From contig JADLGE010000088.1 of NCBI GenBank assembly GCA_020849475.1, positions 1-64,000 on the forward strand: a DNA stretch of 64,000 nt. Reading direction: 5' to 3'. Below are positions 54,417 through 63,382 of the stretch, in pieces. Within the stretch, counting starts at the first letter, position 1. Each line of letters opens with the position of its first letter. Source of the stretch: Gammaproteobacteria bacterium. GTDB taxonomy: Bacteria; Pseudomonadota; Gammaproteobacteria; Ga0077536. Position numbers and translations under genes: made by a program. The notes under the pieces are model-generated. The model worked only from the letters and a program-made list of their open reading frames with translations, was not told the origin of the DNA and ran no database searches.

Positions 54417-55799
54417 TTGGCTCTCGAAATCTACAATTCGCTGACTCGCCGCAAGGAACTGTTCGTGCCCGCCGATCCGGCGCGGGTCACCATGTACGCC
54501 TGCGGCCCGACCGTCTACAACCCGCCGCATATCGGCAATGCCCGTGCGGCGGTGGTTTATGACCTCTTGTATCGCGTGCTTAAACGTCACTATCCGAACG
54601 TGGTGTACGCGCGCAACATCACCGACGTCGACGACAAGATCAACGCCGCGGCGGCCAGTGAAGGCGTCGAGATCGGTGTCATCACCGACAGGTACACCGC
54701 CGTCTATCATGCCGACGTCGAAGCCCTGGGCACGCTGCCGCCGCCCATCGAGCCGCGCGCCACCACGCATATCGCCGGCATGATCGCCATGATTGAAACG
54801 CTGATTGCCGCCGGCCATGCCTATGCCGCCGCAGGGCATGTGCTGTTCAACGTGCCGAGCTATGCCGCCTATGGTGCGCTGTCGGGCCGTTCGCAGGACG
54901 AGATGATCGCCGGCGCGCGCGTCGAAGTGGCGCCCTACAAGCGCGACCCGGCCGACTTCGTGCTGTGGAAGCCGTCGCCGCCGGAACTGCCGGGCTGGGA
55001 CAGCCCCTGGGGCCGCGGCCGTCCGGGCTGGCACATGGAGTGCTCGGCCATGATCGAGCATCACCTCGGCCAGACCATCGACATCCATGGTGGCGGTAAC
55101 GATCTGAAATTCCCGCACCACGAGAACGAGATCGCGCAGAGCGCCTGCGCCCATGGCGGCGCGGCCCTCGCACGCTACTGGGTGCATAACGGCTTCGTGC
55201 AGATTGATTCGACCAAGATGTCGAAGTCCATCGGCAATGTGCTGCTGGTGCGCGAACTGTTGAAGAGCCACAACGGCGAAACCCTGCGCATGGCGCTGAT
55301 CCGCGCCAAGTACCGCGAGCCGCTGAACTGGAGCGATGAACTGGTGGAGCAGGCCAAGTCGCAGCTCGACCGCATGTACGGCACGCTCGAACGTCTTGCC
55401 GATATCACGCTCGAAGCGCACGAAATCAAGGCCTCCGCGGCGTTCAATGCCGCCATGGACGATGACCTCAATACACCCAAGGCGGTGTCGGTGCTGATGG
55501 AAACGGTGACACTCGCCAACCGCAGTGAAGACCTGGCCGAGCGCCGACGCTGCAAGGCGGAACTATTGGCCGGCGGCCGCGAACTCGGCATCCTGCAGCA
55601 GGATCCTGTCGCCTGGGCCAAGGGCAGCGCCGATAGTGAAGGCACCGATGACGCCGCCATCGATGCGCTGGTCGCCGAACGCGTGGCAGCGCGCGCAGCC
55701 AAGGATTTCAAGCGCGCCGACGAAGTGCGTGATCAGCTGTTGGCGCTGGGCATCCAGATCATGGACGGTGCCAACGGCACCCAGTGGCGGCGCGCATGA
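54417..55799 (+). CDS. cysS: Cysteinyl-tRNA synthetase
   Basis: A 460-residue class I synthetase. HIGH motif is [10 protein letters not shown] near residue 38, KMSKS motif is TKMSKSIGN near 268. Zinc ligands are visible: C in [10 protein letters not shown] in MECSAM, and HHENE. The start is TTG 54417 ([14 protein letters not shown]), needed to retain the conserved N-terminus; no ATG is suitable. The next gene overlaps its stop as ATGA. Confidence 0.95.
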   Translation: MALEIYNSLTRRKELFVPADPARVTMYACGPTVYNPPHIGNARAAVVYDLLYRVLKRHYPNVVYARNITDVDDKINAAAASEGVEIGVITDRYTAVYHADVEALGTLPPPIEPRATTHIAGMIAMIETLIAAGHAYAAAGHVLFNVPSYAAYGALSGRSQDEMIAGARVEVAPYKRDPADFVLWKPSPPELPGWDSPWGRGRPGWHMECSAMIEHHLGQTIDIHGGGNDLKFPHHENEIAQSACAHGGAALARYWVHNGFVQIDSTKMSKSIGNVLLVRELLKSHNGETLRMALIRAKYREPLNWSDELVEQAKSQLDRMYGTLERLADITLEAHEIKASAAFNAAMDDDLNTPKAVSVLMETVTLANRSEDLAERRRCKAELLAGGRELGILQQDPVAWAKGSADSEGTDDAAIDALVAERVAARAAKDFKRADEVRDQLLALGIQIMDGANGTQWRRA

Positions 55800-56260
55800 G
55801 TGCGTCGGACAACCCGGGCACGCTGGCGCCGGCCGACGAAATCGTCGCCGCGCAACGCGACATCGTCGACACCTTCAAGCTCTTTGAAGACTGGACCGAG
55901 CGCTACCAGTACATCATCGACCTCGGCCGCGAGGCGCCGCCCTTTCCCGAAGAGTGGAAGACCGACAAGTACAAGCTGCACGGCTGCCAGTCGCAGGTGT
56001 GGATAGTCACCGAGCAACGCGGCGACCGTCTGCATTACGCCGCGACCAGCGATTCGGCCATCGTCGCCGGTCTCATCCAACTCTTGCTGCAGGTCTATTC
56101 CGACCGGCGCCCGGCCGACATCCTCGCCACGCCGCCGGATTTCCTGAAGGAAGTACAGCTCGCCGAACACCTCTCACCGACCCGCAGCAATGGCCTGCAC
56201 GCCATGGTCCAGCAGATCCGTCAGCACGCGGTGCAGGCGATGGTGGCGGCGGGGGGCTGA
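55796..56260 (+). CDS. SufE family cysteine desulfurase sulfur acceptor
   Basis: A 154-residue SufE/CsdE-type protein that takes persulfide sulfur from a cysteine desulfurase for Fe-S cluster assembly. The acceptor cysteine is in [10 protein letters not shown] near residue 64, and [16 protein letters not shown] near residue 30 is conserved. The ATG overlaps the cysS stop. No desulfurase gene is nearby. Confidence 0.92.
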   Translation: MSASDNPGTLAPADEIVAAQRDIVDTFKLFEDWTERYQYIIDLGREAPPFPEEWKTDKYKLHGCQSQVWIVTEQRGDRLHYAATSDSAIVAGLIQLLLQVYSDRRPADILATPPDFLKEVQLAEHLSPTRSNGLHAMVQQIRQHAVQAMVAAGG

Positions 56261-56291
56261 ACTGGCGCGGCGGCCCTGATCTTTTTCCCCG

Positions 56292-56315
56292 CGGGTCAGA
56301 CTTCAGTTTGACCCA
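56292..56315. repeat. Palindromic intergenic repeat, family 2, copy 1
   Basis: Core GTCAGACTTCAGTTTGAC flanked by GG/CC, between the convergent sufE-like and HD-GYP genes. A single copy; the two other loci (61627-61694, 63290-63361) carry inverted pairs. Confidence 0.75.
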
Positions 56316-56321
56316 CGCAAG

Positions 56322-56342
56322 AAAAAAAACAGCCGGCCGGCT
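56322..56342 (-). terminator. Terminator candidate of the HD-GYP gene
   Basis: The palindrome AGCCGGCCGGCT (56331-56342) overlaps the HD-GYP stop codon and is followed on the minus strand by eight T residues. The stem is short because the palindrome has no spacer. Confidence 0.4.
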
Positions 56343-57573
56343 AATCCTGTAACGACGTCCAGATCTGATCGAATTCCTGGTGATGATCGCTGAAGAGCTC
56401 GATGAGCTTCGGATCGAAATGCCCATGGGGATCGATGCGCTCGTCGCCCTTGGTCAGGATGCTGACCGCCTGCGCATGGGAAAACGACGGCTTGTAGGGA
56501 CGCTCCGAACGTAGCGCGTCGTAGATGTCGGCGAGCTGCACGATGCGTGCCGACATTGGAATGTTGTCGCCGGCAATCTTGTTCGGGTAGCCGGTGCCGT
56601 CCCACTTCTCGTGATGATAGAGCGCTATCTCGGCGCCAAGCGAGAGGCGCGGCGAGGCGGTCAGGATCTGGTAGCCGTACTCGGTATGGCGATTCATTTC
56701 CTCGCGCTCGTCCGGCGTCAACGGACCTTTCTTCTTCAGCACCGCCGCATCCACGCTCATCTTGCCGACGTCATGCAGCTGCGCGCTGTAACGCAGTTCC
56801 TCGCACCAGTCGTCGTCCAGCCCCAGGCGCTTGGCGATGGCGTAGCTGTATTCGTTGACGCGGATGATGTGGTTGCCGGTCTCCTCGTCATGAATTTCGG
56901 CGGCGCGGGCGAGCAGGGTGACCGACACCTTGAAGGCGGCCTCGGTCTCTTCCTGCAGGGCGGCGATGCGTGCGCGCTGTTCGGCGAGCTGGCGATTGCG
57001 GGTCGAGAGGGTTTTGTTCTTGGCGCGAATCTGGTCGAGCATCTCGGCGCGCTCGATGGAGTGACCCACCACGCGCGCTATCGGCGCCACCAGCTGTTCG
57101 ACGTCCCGCGGAAAGGCCGACAGCTTGCGGCTCTTGCCGGTGCGGCGGTTGATCAACTGCACGACGCCAATCACATCGTTCTGCAGGTTGCGCAGCGGAA
57201 AGCAGAACATCGAATGGGTCTTGTAATTGCGCCGTTCGAATTTGGGGTCGAACTTGTAGGGGCTGCGCGGTGGAATCTTGTAGACGTCGTCGATGAGCAC
57301 GGTGCGGCCCTTGTGCGCGACGTAGCCGGCGATGGTGCCGGAGCCGATGGGCACGATGAAATCCGCGCTTTTGACCTTGATGGCGTCGTTCTGAATGCTG
57401 GCCGGTTCCAGCCAGCGGGCGCGGCCGCGGGAGCGGGCGATGAAAATGGTGCCGGCCTCGGCGCCGGTCATGAGCCGGCTTTTTTGCAGCACCTTGTCCA
57501 GCAGTTGGCTTGCCGACTGGTTCTTCTGACCTTCGACAAACTGCAGAAACTCGAGAACCAGGTCTGAACTCAC
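56341..57573 (-). CDS. GAF and HD-GYP domain protein (cyclic-di-GMP phosphodiesterase type)
   Basis: A 410-residue cytoplasmic signalling protein. A GAF domain (about 10-175) is followed by a coiled coil (about 180-220) and an HD-GYP domain (about 225-400). The HD-GYP motifs are intact: HDEETGNHIIRVNEY, LHDVGKM, HHEKWDGTGYPNKIAG and LADIYDALRSERPYK. HD-GYP proteins hydrolyse c-di-GMP. The GTG start at 57573 is chosen because CGAGGA lies 8 bases upstream; the frame is open to 57639. The GAF ligand is unknown. Confidence 0.9.
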   Translation of the reverse strand: MSSDLVLEFLQFVEGQKNQSASQLLDKVLQKSRLMTGAEAGTIFIARSRGRARWLEPASIQNDAIKVKSADFIVPIGSGTIAGYVAHKGRTVLIDDVYKIPPRSPYKFDPKFERRNYKTHSMFCFPLRNLQNDVIGVVQLINRRTGKSRKLSAFPRDVEQLVAPIARVVGHSIERAEMLDQIRAKNKTLSTRNRQLAEQRARIAALQEETEAAFKVSVTLLARAAEIHDEETGNHIIRVNEYSYAIAKRLGLDDDWCEELRYSAQLHDVGKMSVDAAVLKKKGPLTPDEREEMNRHTEYGYQILTASPRLSLGAEIALYHHEKWDGTGYPNKIAGDNIPMSARIVQLADIYDALRSERPYKPSFSHAQAVSILTKGDERIDPHGHFDPKLIELFSDHHQEFDQIWTSLQD

Positions 57574-57691
57574 GCGCAATCCTCGTGGTGATTCTTGATC
57601 GGGCCGGGCCCTCGCTGCGGGGCCGTCAAACCATAGCACAAAGTGTGCGGCGCCAAGAGTGTGCGGGGGCCGCGCGCGAGGCGGCTTCGGC

Positions 57692-57697
57692 TATAAT
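57692..57697 (+). promoter_or_regulatory. Candidate -10 box for ileS
   Basis: A consensus TATAAT, 49 bases before the ileS ATG. GC-rich sequence occupies the -35 region and no good hexamer is seen. Confidence 0.5.
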
Positions 57698-57745
57698 CCC
57701 GGCCGCCGGAATATCCCCATCATCAGCACGAAGCCGACACGGTTC

Positions 57746-60700
57746 ATGACCACTTCCTTTCTTGAAATCAAGGCACTCGATCTGCCGCAGCTTGAGCAGG
57801 CCATGCTCGACATCTGGGCCGCCGAGGACACCTTCGCCGCCAGTATCTCTTCGCGTGCCGATGCGCCGTCCTTCACCTTCTACGAAGGACCACCGACCGC
57901 CAACGGCAGGCCGGGCATCCACCATGTGCTGGGGCGCACCATCAAGGACGTGTTCTGTCGCTACAAGACCCTGAAAGGCTATCGCGTCGAGCGCAAGGGC
58001 GGCTGGGATACCCACGGTTTGCCGGTCGAGATTGAAGTCGAAAAAGAACTGGGCCTGGACGGCCGCGCGGAAGTCGAGAAATACGGCATCGAAGCGTTCA
58101 ACGCCGCCTGTCGCGCCAGCGTGTTGCGCTACAAGAAGGACTGGGACGAACTGACGCGCCGCATCGGCTACTGGGTCGATCTGGAAACGCCCTACGTCAC
58201 CTTCCACAACGAGTACATCGAATCGGTGTGGTGGCTGTTGAAGCAGATGTACGAGCGCGATCTGCTGTTCAAGGGTTACAAGATCCAGTGGTACAGCCCC
58301 GGCAGCGGCACGGTGCTGTCGTCCCATGAAGTGAGCCTGGGTTACGAGGAAGTGACCGACCCCAGCGTCTACGTGCGCTTTCGCGACGCCGAGGACGCGG
58401 GTCTCTCCTATCTGGCCTGGACCACCACGCCCTGGACCTTGCCGTCCAATGTCGCGCTGGTGGTGGGTGAGGAACTCGATTACGTGACGGTGCAGCAGGG
58501 CGAGGAGCGCCTGGTGCTGGCGACCGCGCGCCTCGCGGCGCTGGAGGGCGAGTACGCGGTGCTCGAACACCATCGCGGTCGCGACTTGATGGGCCGGCGC
58601 TACCAGCCGCTGTATCGCGTCGAAGGAGTGGACTACCCGGCCGACTGCTGGCGCATCGCCAGCGCCGACTATGTGACCGTCGAGGACGGCACGGGCATGG
58701 TGCATATCGCGCCGGCCTTCGGCGCCGAGGACTACGAGGTGGGTCGTCGCGAGAACCTGCCGATGGTCAACCCGGTCGCGCCGGACGGCAAGTTCACTGC
58801 CGCCGTGCCGCTGGTCGCGAACCTGTGGTTCAAGGACGCCGACAAACCGATCATGCGCGATCTGAAAGAGCGCGGCCTGCTCTACAAGCGTGTCGATTAC
58901 CTGCACAACTATCCCCATGACTGGCGCAAGGGCACGCCGCTCATGAGCTACCCGGTCGAATCCTGGTTCGTGCGCACCACTGCCGAGAAGGACCGCCTGG
59001 TCAATCTCAACCAGACCATCCACTGGCATCCGCCCGCCATTCGCGATGGCCGCTTCGGCAACTGGCTTGAGAACAACGTCGACTGGGCGCTGTCACGCAA
59101 GCGCTATTGGGGCACGCCGCTGCCGATCTGGGTGTCGGACGCGCCGGGCTCAAGTTATTTCGAAGTGATCGGTTCCATCGCCGAACTGCGCGAGAAGTGT
59201 GGCAAGGACTTGCCGGAAGGCGATGCGCTCGACCTGCATCGACCGTTCGTCGATGCCTACACCTGGCCGGCGCCGGACGGCGGCACCATGCGCCGCGTGC
59301 CTGACGTGCTCGACGTGTGGTTCGATTCGGGCGCCATGCCGTTCGCGCAATGGCATTACCCGTTCGAGAACAAGGAAGCCTTCGAGCGCAATTTCCCGGC
59401 GGATTTCATCTGCGAAGGTGTCGATCAGACGCGTGGCTGGTTCTACACCCTGCATGCCATCGCGACCCTGGTGAAGCACGACGTCGCGTTCAAGAACGTG
59501 GTAGTGAACGGGCTCATTCTCGACGAGAAAGGCGAGAAAATGTCCAAGTCCAAGGGCAACACCATCAACCCCATGGAGGTGGTGGGCCGCTACGGCGCCG
59601 ACGTCGTGCGCTGGTACATGATGAGTAACTCGCCACCGTGGGACAACATGAAGTTCGCCGAGCGCGGCCTGGCTGAAACCCGCGGCAAGTTCTTTGGCAC
59701 CATCGAGAACGTCTACCGTTTCATGGCGAGCTACGCCAACATCGATGGCTTCGTCGGCTCGGAAGCGCCGATTCCGGCGCGTGAACGCAGTGAGCTCGAC
59801 CAGTGGATCCTGAGCCGTCTGAATTCCACCATCGCGCTCGCCGATCAGTCTCTCGAAAGCTACGACTGCACGCGCGCCGCGCGCGCCATGGAGCAGTTCG
59901 TCGAAGAGCTTTCCAACTGGTATATCCGCCGTTCGCGGCCGCGCTTCTGGGCGGCCAAGAAGGCCAGCGCCAGCACCGAGACGGTGTCCGTGCACGACAA
60001 GCTCGCCGCCTACCAGACCACCTTCGACTGCCTTTTCGGTCTCGCGGTCATGATGAGTCCGGTGGCGCCGTTCTTCGCCGACTGGCTGTATCGTCGTCTG
60101 AACGAAGTGGTCAAGCGCGACGCCGCGCCGTCGGTGCATCTCGCGCGTTTCCCGGTGGCCGATGAGAGCGTCATCGATGCCGGTCTCGAAGCGCGCATGG
60201 AGCTCGCGCGCACCGTCGTGCAGCTGGTGCTGCTGCTGCGCAATCGCAGCCACATCAACGTGCGCCAGCCGCTGTCGCGCATGCTGCTGGTCATCGGCCA
60301 TGCGGTTGAGCAGGCGGAAGTCGAACGGGTGCGCGACATCATTCTCGATGAAGTGAACGTGCGCGCCATCGAATACATCGCCGACTCCAGCGGTGTGGTG
60401 AAGTGCTCGGCCAAGGCCGACTTCAAGAAGCTCGGGCCGCGCCTCGGCAAACAGATGAAGGCGGTGGCGGCGCGGATTGCCGCGCTCGGCGACGCCGAGA
60501 TTCGCGCGTTCCAGGCCGCTGGCAAGATAGACGTGACGGTCGATGGCGCCGTCATCGAGGTTGGCGCTGACGAGGTCGATATCCTGTCGGAGGAGATCGG
60601 CGCGTGGACCGTGGCCCAGGATGGCGGCATCACCGTCGCGCTCGACGTGCAGATTGATGACGAGCTGCGCGCCCAGGGCCATGCCCGTGAAGTGGTCAAC

Positions 60701-60934
60701 CGCATCCAGGGCATGCGCAAGACGGCGGATCTCGATCTCACCGATCGCATCCGCGTGCAGTACCAGGCGTCGACGGCGCTGGCGGCGTCGACGGCGGCCA
60801 ATCGCGATTTCATCTGTCGCGAGACGCTGGCGATGGAACTCGCCGAAGCAGCGGAGCCAAAGGGTGACTGGGCGGAGCGCTTCGAGATCGGTGACGAATC
60901 CATCGTGGTCGCCATCACGCGTTCTGCGGTATAA
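57746..60934 (+). CDS. ileS: Isoleucyl-tRNA synthetase, type 2, with GXHH signature
   Basis: A 1062-residue class I synthetase. Its length and sequence (FYEGPPTANGRPGIHH, FCRYKTLKGYRVERKGGWDTHGLPVE) place it with the long type 2 enzymes seen in eukaryotes and Bacteroidetes, not the ~940-residue type 1 usual in Gammaproteobacteria. The canonical HIGH motif is replaced by GIHH (residues 58-61): first and third positions are swapped. The KMSKS motif is GEKMSKSKGN. The CP1 editing region (TTTPWTLPSNVAL, GTGMVHIAPAFGAEDYEVG) is intact. The start at ATG 57746 follows a TATAAT. It is the only ileS in the window. Confidence 0.95.
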   Translation: MTTSFLEIKALDLPQLEQAMLDIWAAEDTFAASISSRADAPSFTFYEGPPTANGRPGIHHVLGRTIKDVFCRYKTLKGYRVERKGGWDTHGLPVEIEVEKELGLDGRAEVEKYGIEAFNAACRASVLRYKKDWDELTRRIGYWVDLETPYVTFHNEYIESVWWLLKQMYERDLLFKGYKIQWYSPGSGTVLSSHEVSLGYEEVTDPSVYVRFRDAEDAGLSYLAWTTTPWTLPSNVALVVGEELDYVTVQQGEERLVLATARLAALEGEYAVLEHHRGRDLMGRRYQPLYRVEGVDYPADCWRIASADYVTVEDGTGMVHIAPAFGAEDYEVGRRENLPMVNPVAPDGKFTAAVPLVANLWFKDADKPIMRDLKERGLLYKRVDYLHNYPHDWRKGTPLMSYPVESWFVRTTAEKDRLVNLNQTIHWHPPAIRDGRFGNWLENNVDWALSRKRYWGTPLPIWVSDAPGSSYFEVIGSIAELREKCGKDLPEGDALDLHRPFVDAYTWPAPDGGTMRRVPDVLDVWFDSGAMPFAQWHYPFENKEAFERNFPADFICEGVDQTRGWFYTLHAIATLVKHDVAFKNVVVNGLILDEKGEKMSKSKGNTINPMEVVGRYGADVVRWYMMSNSPPWDNMKFAERGLAETRGKFFGTIENVYRFMASYANIDGFVGSEAPIPARERSELDQWILSRLNSTIALADQSLESYDCTRAARAMEQFVEELSNWYIRRSRPRFWAAKKASASTETVSVHDKLAAYQTTFDCLFGLAVMMSPVAPFFADWLYRRLNEVVKRDAAPSVHLARFPVADESVIDAGLEARMELARTVVQLVLLLRNRSHINVRQPLSRMLLVIGHAVEQAEVERVRDIILDEVNVRAIEYIADSSGVVKCSAKADFKKLGPRLGKQMKAVAARIAALGDAEIRAFQAAGKIDVTVDGAVIEVGADEVDILSEEIGAWTVAQDGGITVALDVQIDDELRAQGHAREVVNRIQGMRKTADLDLTDRIRVQYQASTALAASTAANRDFICRETLAMELAEAAEPKGDWAERFEIGDESIVVAITRSAV

Positions 60935-60962
60935 GGCAATGAGGCAAGCGAGGGTGCGCGAC

Positions 60963-61592
60963 ATGTGGCAGGCAATGGGAACCGTGCGCACTGTGATGCG
61001 CGTGGTCGCGGTGGTCTCGCTGGTGCTGCTGACGGCGCCGGTGATGGCCGCCAGCACACCGACCGATACCGTCAAGGACGCCATCAACCAGGTCATCGCC
61101 GAATTGAAGGGCCACAGCCTCGAGCGCGAACAGCGCTGGGCCAGCATCGGCCGCATCATCAACGACCGCTTCGATTTCCGCAGCATGTCGCAGAGCGTGC
61201 TGGCGACCAACTGGCAGGACGCGACCACCGAAGAGAAGCGTCAGTTCGTCGAATATTTCTCCCAGTACCTCGAAGACACCTACCGCACCAAGATTGAGTC
61301 CTACTCCGATCAGCGCGTCGAATACATCGCCGAGCAGGTCCGCAAGGACCGCGCCACCGTCGACACCGCGGTCGTCACCAGCGACAAGCGCATTCCCATC
61401 ACCTACCGATTGAAGTTCACCAAGGGCGAGTGGGTCGCCTACGATGTCGTCATCGAAGGCGTGAGCCTGGTGAACAACTACCGCAGCACCTTCAGCGCGA
61501 TTGTGAAAGCCGGCGGCATGGACGGCCTCTTGACCGATCTCGAAGGACGCATCTCCGATTACAAGGCCAAGCATGGCGGGTTGCCGCCCTGA
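60963..61592 (+). CDS. MlaC/Ttg2D-like periplasmic phospholipid-binding protein
   Basis: A roughly 209-residue exported protein with a signal peptide (VRTVMRVVAVVSLVLLTAPVMA). The mature part shows the MlaC pattern: RFDFRSMSQSVLATNW, EEKRQFVEYFSQYLEDTY, then VVIEGVSLVNNYRSTFSAIV. MlaC carries phospholipids between the outer-membrane and inner-membrane Mla complexes. No other mla gene is adjacent. ATG at 60939 is an alternative start, just 4 bases after ileS, so co-transcription with ileS is likely. Confidence 0.87.
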   Translation: MWQAMGTVRTVMRVVAVVSLVLLTAPVMAASTPTDTVKDAINQVIAELKGHSLEREQRWASIGRIINDRFDFRSMSQSVLATNWQDATTEEKRQFVEYFSQYLEDTYRTKIESYSDQRVEYIAEQVRKDRATVDTAVVTSDKRIPITYRLKFTKGEWVAYDVVIEGVSLVNNYRSTFSAIVKAGGMDGLLTDLEGRISDYKAKHGGLPP

Positions 61593-61626
61593 CCGTGCAT
61601 GGCTGCACGCCTGTGCCCCTGGTTCG

Positions 61627-61694
61627 AATGTCAGACTGAAGTCCGACCCATGGCGAGAGGGCATTCATTGTGGGTCAGACTTCAGTCTGACATT
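61627..61694. repeat. Inverted pair of family 2 palindromic repeats
   Basis: Two 24-base copies (61627-61650 and 61671-61694) in opposite orientation, matching at 23 of 24 positions, separated by 20 bases. Each core is itself the palindrome GTCAGACT-TC-AGTCTGAC or nearly so. They fill the gap between the MlaC-like and XdhC genes. Confidence 0.85.
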
Positions 61695-61726
61695 CAGCCC
61701 ACGGCACTCACCCCAATGTCGGAACC

Positions 61727-62686
61727 ATGCAGATGAGCCGCAGCGAAGTAGACATCATCGAACAGGGCCGGCGCTGGCTCGCCGATGGCGAACGCGTGGT
61801 GCTGGCGACCGTTGCCCACACCTGGGGCTCGTCGCCCCGACCGCCCGGCGCGGTGATGGTGATGAGCGATGGCGGGCGCATTGCCGGTTCGGTGTCCGGC
61901 GGCTGCATCGAAGAAGAACTGCTGGCACGGGTGCGTGAGAATTTCCCCGGCGATTTCGAAACGCTTGAATACCATTCCGACACCACGCGCAGCCTGCCCT
62001 GCGGTGGGCGATTGCTGCTGACCCTGGAACCCTTGGCGCAAGTGCCTGAACTGGCGCCCATGCTCGATACCCTGCGCGACGGCGCGGCGGTGGTGCGACG
62101 GCTCAATCTCGCCGATCGCAGCGTCAGCTGGGCGCCGGCCGATGACACGGCGCGCACCGTGCTCGACGGCCCGCTGTTGCAGGTGGTGTACGAGCCGGCC
62201 TGGCGTCTGCTGGTGGTGGGCGCCGGTGAACTCGCAGGCTGGGTGTGTCGCTATGCGCAGTTGCTCGATTACGCCATCGAAGTCTGCGAACCGCGCAGCG
62301 AGTATCGCGAAGGCTGGACCTTGCACGACTTCGCGGTCAGCGCCGACTATCCCGACGACTTCATCAGCGCGCGCAGCTGCGATGCGCACACCGCCATCGT
62401 CGCGCTTACCCATGACCCGAAGGTCGATGACCTCGCCATGCTGGAAGGCTTGCGCAGCCAGGCCTTCTATCTCGGTGCGCTCGGTTCGAAGCGCACCACC
62501 GCCAATCGCGCTGCGCGCCTGGTGGAACACTTCGGAATGGGCGACGACGACGTTCGACGTATCCGCGGCCCCATCGGCATCGATCTAAAGACGCGCAAGC
62601 CGGCCGAAATCGCGCTGGCGGTGATGACCGACATCACCGCCGCCCGCAACGGCGTGCGCATCAGCACTGAGCGGCTCGCGCCCTGA
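61727..62686 (+). CDS. XdhC/CoxI family molybdenum enzyme maturation protein
   Basis: A 319-residue protein of the XdhC family, which binds molybdenum cofactor, promotes its sulfuration and inserts it into xanthine dehydrogenase-type enzymes. The N-terminal domain shows WGSSPRPPGAVMVMSDGG and GSVSGGCIEEELL near residue 55. The C-terminal Rossmann-like domain shows LLVVGAGELAGWV and YLGALGSKRTTANR. Followed 20 bases later by a MocA-like gene. Its client may be the molybdenum hydroxylase at the other end of the window (inference). Confidence 0.92.
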   Translation: MQMSRSEVDIIEQGRRWLADGERVVLATVAHTWGSSPRPPGAVMVMSDGGRIAGSVSGGCIEEELLARVRENFPGDFETLEYHSDTTRSLPCGGRLLLTLEPLAQVPELAPMLDTLRDGAAVVRRLNLADRSVSWAPADDTARTVLDGPLLQVVYEPAWRLLVVGAGELAGWVCRYAQLLDYAIEVCEPRSEYREGWTLHDFAVSADYPDDFISARSCDAHTAIVALTHDPKVDDLAMLEGLRSQAFYLGALGSKRTTANRAARLVEHFGMGDDDVRRIRGPIGIDLKTRKPAEIALAVMTDITAARNGVRISTERLAP

Positions 62687-62706
62687 ACGAGCCACGGTTT
62701 CCGCCC

Positions 62707-63261
62707 TTGACCGGCGTGCTGCTGGCAGGCGGCGCGGCGCGGCGTTTTGGCGGCAACAAGCTGCTGGCCACGCTCGCCAACGGTGACGTGGTGGGCCTGA
62801 GCGCCGCGGCGCATCTGGCGAGCGCCGTCGAACGGATGGTGGTGGTGGTGCGCGCCGGCGACGAAGCCAATCGCGCCGCCTTCAGCGCCGCCGGCTATGA
62901 AGTCGTGCCCTGCCTCGATGCCGACAAAGGCATGGGGCACAGCCTCGCCTGCGGCGTGGCCGCGACGCGCGACAGCGCCGCCTGGATGGTGGCGCTCGCC
63001 GACATGCCGTCCATAGACCCTGCCACCCTGCGCCTGCTCGCAGCCTGCTGGCGACGAGAAGACAGCATCATCCTGCCGCGCTGTGGCGCGTCGGCCGGCC
63101 ACCCGGTGATCTTTCCTGCGCGCTTCGGTGAAGAACTCATGACCCTACACGGCGACCGTGGCGCACGCCGTGTGCTCGACGCCCACGAGCACGAGATCTA
63201 CGAATTCATCACCGACGATCGTGGCGTTCTCTACGACGTCGATACGCCGGCTGATTTGTAA
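62707..63261 (+). CDS. MocA/MobA-like nucleotidyltransferase
   Basis: A 184-residue NTP transferase. The nucleotide-binding loop GVLLAGGAARRFGGNK is at the very N-terminus, and ALADMPSIDP supplies the metal-binding Asp. Small proteins of this kind next to XdhC usually make molybdopterin cytosine dinucleotide (MocA), the cofactor form used by molybdenum hydroxylases. The start is TTG 62707, the only start before the conserved loop. Operon with xdhC. Confidence 0.88.
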   Translation: MTGVLLAGGAARRFGGNKLLATLANGDVVGLSAAAHLASAVERMVVVVRAGDEANRAAFSAAGYEVVPCLDADKGMGHSLACGVAATRDSAAWMVALADMPSIDPATLRLLAACWRREDSIILPRCGASAGHPVIFPARFGEELMTLHGDRGARRVLDAHEHEIYEFITDDRGVLYDVDTPADL

Positions 63262-63289
63262 ATATCGCCGGCCGCGATGGCCATCCTTG

Positions 63290-63361
63290 TGAGTCAGACT
63301 TCAGTCTGACAGTCAGGGACGTTGCAGCAACGCAGTAAATGTCAGGCTGAAGTCTGCCCCA
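63290..63361. repeat. Second inverted pair of family 2 palindromic repeats
   Basis: Copies at 63290-63313 (core GTCAGACTTCAGTCTGAC) and 63338-63361 in opposite orientation, with a 24-base spacer. They lie between the MocA-like gene and the convergent EAL gene. The arrangement is the same as at 61627-61694, 1.7 kb away, so the XdhC-MocA pair is bracketed by repeat pairs. Confidence 0.8.
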
Positions 63362-63382
63362 CAGAGAATGGGAAAAAGAGCT

